Program-made: the position numbers and the translations under genes
Shown: piece by piece, positions 5,792-7,783 of the stretch
How positions within the stretch are numbered: the stretch's first letter is position 1
Layout of the letters: each line of letters starts with the position of its first letter
Notes under the pieces: model-generated
What the model saw: the letters and a program-made list of their open reading frames with translations, nothing else
Told to the model about the DNA's origin: nothing
Databases searched by the model: none
From: Caryophanales bacterium UBA2253
GTDB lineage: Bacteria; Bacillota_I; Bacilli_A; ML615J-28; CAG-698
Assembly: GCA_002347755.1 (NCBI GenBank)
Contig: DDXT01000064.1
Span: 1 to 7,783, forward strand
Direction of reading: 5' to 3'
DNA length: 7,783 bases

Positions 5792-7006
5792 ATGAAAGCT
5801 GTTATTTTAAACATCGGAAACGAAGTACTTTCCGGAAAAGTTGTTAACACCAACGCCGCTTTTTTAGCTCAGGAACTGGCAAAGATTGGCGTCGAAGTCG
5901 AAAGAACCGTGGTGGTTGGGGATTTGGAGTCTACAATTGAACAAGAGATTAACCGCTTTAAAGACGGAGACTGCGAAATTTTGATTACCACCGGCGGTTT
6001 GGGTCCAACCCATGATGACTTCACCAAAGAAGTCTTGATGAAGAACCTCCATCTTGATATGGAATTAAATGGCGGTGCCAAGGAACTATTGGATAATTAT
6101 TTCCATGGCCAAATGGCGGCCTGCAATCTAAAACAAGCCCTTTTTCCGAAAGAAGCGGTTATCATTGAAAATCGTCTGGGGACCGCTGATGGCGCAATCG
6201 TCGAGCAAAATCATAAAATTTACATCATTTTGGTGGGACCGCCTTTTGAAATGATGCCAATGGTAAAGGAAACCGTCATCCCTTATCTTCAAAAAAAAGC
6301 CACACTTAGGTTCATCTCCCAAGAATACATCGTCATGGGAAATGGAGAATCGTTTTTCGAGGAAAGGCTGGCCGCCTTTTATCAGGAGTTCTCGCCGTTA
6401 TCTTTGGCTCCGTATGCCAGTTTGGGAAAGATCCGCTATCAGTTGATCGGCTTGGAAGAAAACTCCGAGTTGTTTGCAAAGGCAGATGCCAAGTTTCGGG
6501 AGTTGATGGCTGAGTACATTGTCAGCGATAAAAATGAAGAAATAGAAGAAGTCTTGGTTCATCTGCTTGATTCCAAAGGGTATACCATTGCTTTCGGAGA
6601 AAGCTGCACCGGGGGAATGCTGGCGGCTAAGATCATCAATGTTGCCAACGCCTCTAAAGTCATCAATGAGAGTTTGGTGACTTATAGCAACGAATCCAAA
6701 GTTCGATATTTGGGAGTAAACCCCAAGACGCTCCAGGAGTTCGGAGCGGTCAGCGCCGAAACGGTTTCGGAGATGGCCGAAGGTTTGTATAAGAGCTCCA
6801 AGGCTGATGTTTGCGTGACCGTCAGCGGAATCGCCGGTCCTTCGGGAGGAAGCGACTCCAAACCGGTGGGATTGGTGCATTATGCCATAAAAATCGTTCC
6901 TGACCTCTTTTTGGAAAGCAAAGTTTTTCAAGGGTCCCGGGATTTGATTCGGATGAAGGCAACCATGTGGATCCTGTATCGCGTTTATAAGTTGATTAAA
7001 AAATGA
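5792..7006 (+). CDS. cinA: CinA: MoCo-binding-like domain plus NMN amidohydrolase (PncC) domain
   Basis: This is a 404-residue two-domain cytoplasmic protein of normal CinA length. The N-terminal COG1058/MoaB-like domain (about 1-170) shows GNEVLSGKVVNTN and TTGGLGPTHDD, where family members carry ADP-ribose pyrophosphatase activity. The C-terminal PncC domain (about 255-404) shows GESCTGGMLAAKI (catalytic-region S271/C272), VTYSNESKVRYLGV, GAVSAETVSEMAEG and SGIAGPSGGSDSKPVGLV. PncC hydrolyses nicotinamide mononucleotide to nicotinate mononucleotide, recycling it into NAD synthesis. The historical name 'competence/damage-inducible' comes from its pairing with recA in some Gram-positives; here it instead follows ychF by 12 bases, with a weak AAAGAG ribosome binding site, and so probably depends on ychF transcription and coupling. 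A strong terminator follows. Confidence 0.95.
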   Translation: MKAVILNIGNEVLSGKVVNTNAAFLAQELAKIGVEVERTVVVGDLESTIEQEINRFKDGDCEILITTGGLGPTHDDFTKEVLMKNLHLDMELNGGAKELLDNYFHGQMAACNLKQALFPKEAVIIENRLGTADGAIVEQNHKIYIILVGPPFEMMPMVKETVIPYLQKKATLRFISQEYIVMGNGESFFEERLAAFYQEFSPLSLAPYASLGKIRYQLIGLEENSELFAKADAKFRELMAEYIVSDKNEEIEEVLVHLLDSKGYTIAFGESCTGGMLAAKIINVANASKVINESLVTYSNESKVRYLGVNPKTLQEFGAVSAETVSEMAEGLYKSSKADVCVTVSGIAGPSGGSDSKPVGLVHYAIKIVPDLFLESKVFQGSRDLIRMKATMWILYRVYKLIKK

Positions 7007-7011
7007 AGACT

Positions 7012-7035
7012 AAGCAGAGATTTCTCTGCTTTTTT
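7012..7035 (+). terminator. Intrinsic terminator of ychF-cinA
   Basis: AAGCAGAG (7012-7019) pairs with CTCTGCTT (7024-7031) around ATTT and runs into an uninterrupted T-tract to 7035. It is placed 5 bases after the cinA stop. Confidence 0.9.
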
Positions 7036-7050
7036 AAATATACGTTCTTT

Positions 7051-7499
7051 TCAAGATAAAGACTGATGAAGATTAGAAAATATTCCATAATGATACTCTC
7101 CATATACAGTCCTTAAATCAATAGGCATTACTTCATTATAAATTTGGTCAACTGTTATTGAAGTATTAGATGGGATTGCATAACAATAGGTTTTATTAAC
7201 TCGATCATCATATTCCACTTTGTATTTCAAATGCTTCATATATCTAAACAAATCTAAATATCCTTGTAAATGCTTGGTCGACACCCCTCTAAAACGTTTG
7301 AGCCAAGTCTTTAATTCACTATGCATTCCATTGATTGTCGCCAGTGTATAACCAAAATCACTTTTATAAAATCCGGAAGGGATGTAATGATGACTCATTT
7401 GCTTTTCCGTGGCAAAGCGATCAAAGCATCTTTTGCTGTCGGTAACAAGAATGGATCCTGTTTTAAATCTATTTTGATGATGAAGATACATAGAGCGGT
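7051..7499 (-). pseudogene. Truncated IS1595/ISXO2-type transposase, C-terminal half
   Basis: The minus-strand frame is open from 7506 down to the TGA at 7051-7053; its first ATG is at 7489-7491 and would give 146 residues. The sequence ILVTDSKRCF, then HHYIPSG, GYTLATINGMHSELKTWLKRFRGVSTKHLQGYLDLFRYM, is read here (in pieces) as the second half of an ISXO2-like DDE transposase: ILVTDS holds the second catalytic Asp (D18 from that ATG), and NGMHSELK is the His/Asn-type third-site motif known from some IS1595 groups. The N-terminal half with the zinc-finger/HTH and first Asp is missing, replaced upstream by what looks like the end of another element near 7500. No IS1595 terminal repeat is recognisable between the stop and the cinA terminator 16 bases away. 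It is non-functional as a transposase. Confidence 0.8.
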
Positions 7500-7579
7500 G
7501 GTAGTGTCAAGAATCTTGTGTACTTTCATTAAGACAGGAAATATAGAGTTCCTTTATATTTGATTTTTTTGAATTGGCT
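7500..7579 (-). mobile_element. Probable terminal region of an IS256-type element
   Basis: This non-coding stretch lies between the stop of the transposase at 7580 and the broken IS1595 frame. Its outer edge GGTAGTGTCAAGAATC (from 7500) with the following TTGTGTAC looks like an IS256-family terminal inverted repeat: GG at the tip, with a GTGTCAAG core. It also contains the short dyad CAAGA-A-TCTTG (7508-7518). The other end is outside the window, so the repeat could not be confirmed by pairing. Confidence 0.5.
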
Positions 7580-7783
7580 TTATAGTATTGCTTTGTCCTT
7601 GTATTTGTTTTGAAGGATTTGGTTCAGTTCCGAATGGACGGAACCAAATCCCCGGTGAACCTTTTCAGAAAAACGGTAATTATAAACATCGAAGCGACTC
7701 ACCAAAAATTTTTCCATCGACTCTTCGGATGGAAATTGGATCTTGGCTTTCAAATCACGCTTCAGATGCTTATTGAAGTTCTC
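7580..7783 (-). CDS. IS256 (mutator)-type transposase, C-terminal part, runs off the window
   Basis: Read on the minus strand from the window edge, the frame is open for 67 codons and ends with TAA at 7580-7582. It begins ENFNKHLKRDLKAKIQFPSE and continues ESMEKFLVSRFDVYN and KVHRGFG. This resembles the C-terminal tail of mutator-type transposases, which typically carry an N-K-x-[IL]-[KR]-R segment, a FP[NS]EES motif and a YN...RVHKGF segment. The catalytic DDE residues, including most of the region before this tail, lie outside the window, so activity cannot be judged. The stop lies about 80 bases from the proposed element end, consistent with a compact insertion sequence. Confidence 0.7.
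   Translation of the reverse strand, partial: ENFNKHLKRDLKAKIQFPSEESMEKFLVSRFDVYNYRFSEKVHRGFGSVHSELNQILQNKYKDKAIL
7615..7651. repeat. 11-bp perfect inverted repeat inside the transposase tail
   Basis: GGATTTGGTTC (7615-7625) and GAACCAAATCC (7641-7651) are exact reverse complements separated by 15 bases. There is no U-tract after it on either strand, so it is not a standard terminator. In insertion sequences such structures near the transposase 3' end can block impinging transcription or form RNA folds, but here this is only a possibility. Confidence 0.5.

Noticed and set aside
6398..6931. Minus-strand 177-residue open frame inside cinA
   Set aside because: It is antisense to highly conserved CinA motifs in the correct frame and its translation resembles nothing; it is a by-product of codon use.
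7036..7050. Terminal inverted repeat of the IS1595-type element next to the cinA terminator
   Set aside because: The 15 bases between terminator and transposase stop show no GGG/CCC tip or repeat-like sequence, so the element end appears lost.
7321..7563. Plus-strand open frame across the insertion-sequence junction
   Set aside because: It is antisense to the IS1595-type transposase, whose conserved motifs are clear, and it runs through the proposed element end.

Overview
The window looks like chromosomal DNA from a low-to-moderate GC Gram-positive-type bacterium (Bacillota, or an Acholeplasma/Izemoplasma-like relative). The evidence is strong AAAGGAG-type ribosome binding sites, sigma-A-like promoters, lipoprotein signal peptides with lipobox cysteines, and compact hairpin/U-tract terminators. 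TGA is used as a stop (tatD, the second protease, the small minus-strand gene) and tryptophan is read from TGG, so the code is standard and not the recoded Mycoplasma code. The lineage is an inference; no rRNA or marker search was possible.

Layout. (1) 81-3954, plus strand: a tight three-gene unit of a TatD-family metal-dependent nuclease followed by two tandem, clearly paralogous HtrA-like serine protease lipoproteins. The second paralogue carries three bacterial Ig-like (Big_2) domains between its lipid anchor and its protease domain. (2) 3955-4160: a convergent terminator region with one plus-strand terminator and two near-identical hairpins whose U-tracts face the minus strand. (3) 4163-4489, minus strand: a small gene with its own ribosome binding site and promoter, encoding a 108-residue protein that resembles pieces of the start and end of a thioredoxin-reductase-like flavoprotein but lacks the cofactor-binding core. 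(4) 4490-4681: a divergent promoter region; the plus-strand leader contains a hairpin between the Shine-Dalgarno sequence and the start codon of ychF. (5) 4682-7006, plus strand: ychF (OLA1/Obg-like ATPase) and cinA (CinA/PncC, NMN amidohydrolase), probably cotranscribed and closed by a clean terminator at 7012-7035. (6) 7036-7783, minus strand: mobile-element debris, namely the C-terminal half of an IS1595/ISXO2-type transposase that appears to be cut by the end of an IS256 (mutator)-type element whose transposase C-terminus runs off the window.

How the genes relate. TatD, YchF and CinA are housekeeping or stress-related cytoplasmic proteins. The two proteases should be anchored outside the membrane and act in surface protein quality control or processing. 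Their shared unusual feature is an acidic DxDxD(G)xxD loop, like a thrombospondin type 3/EF-hand calcium loop, placed just before the catalytic serine. No defence system, CRISPR array, tRNA or rRNA was seen. The most unusual items are the tandem protease pair, the miniature flavoprotein-like gene, the ychF leader hairpin and the nested insertion-sequence junction.
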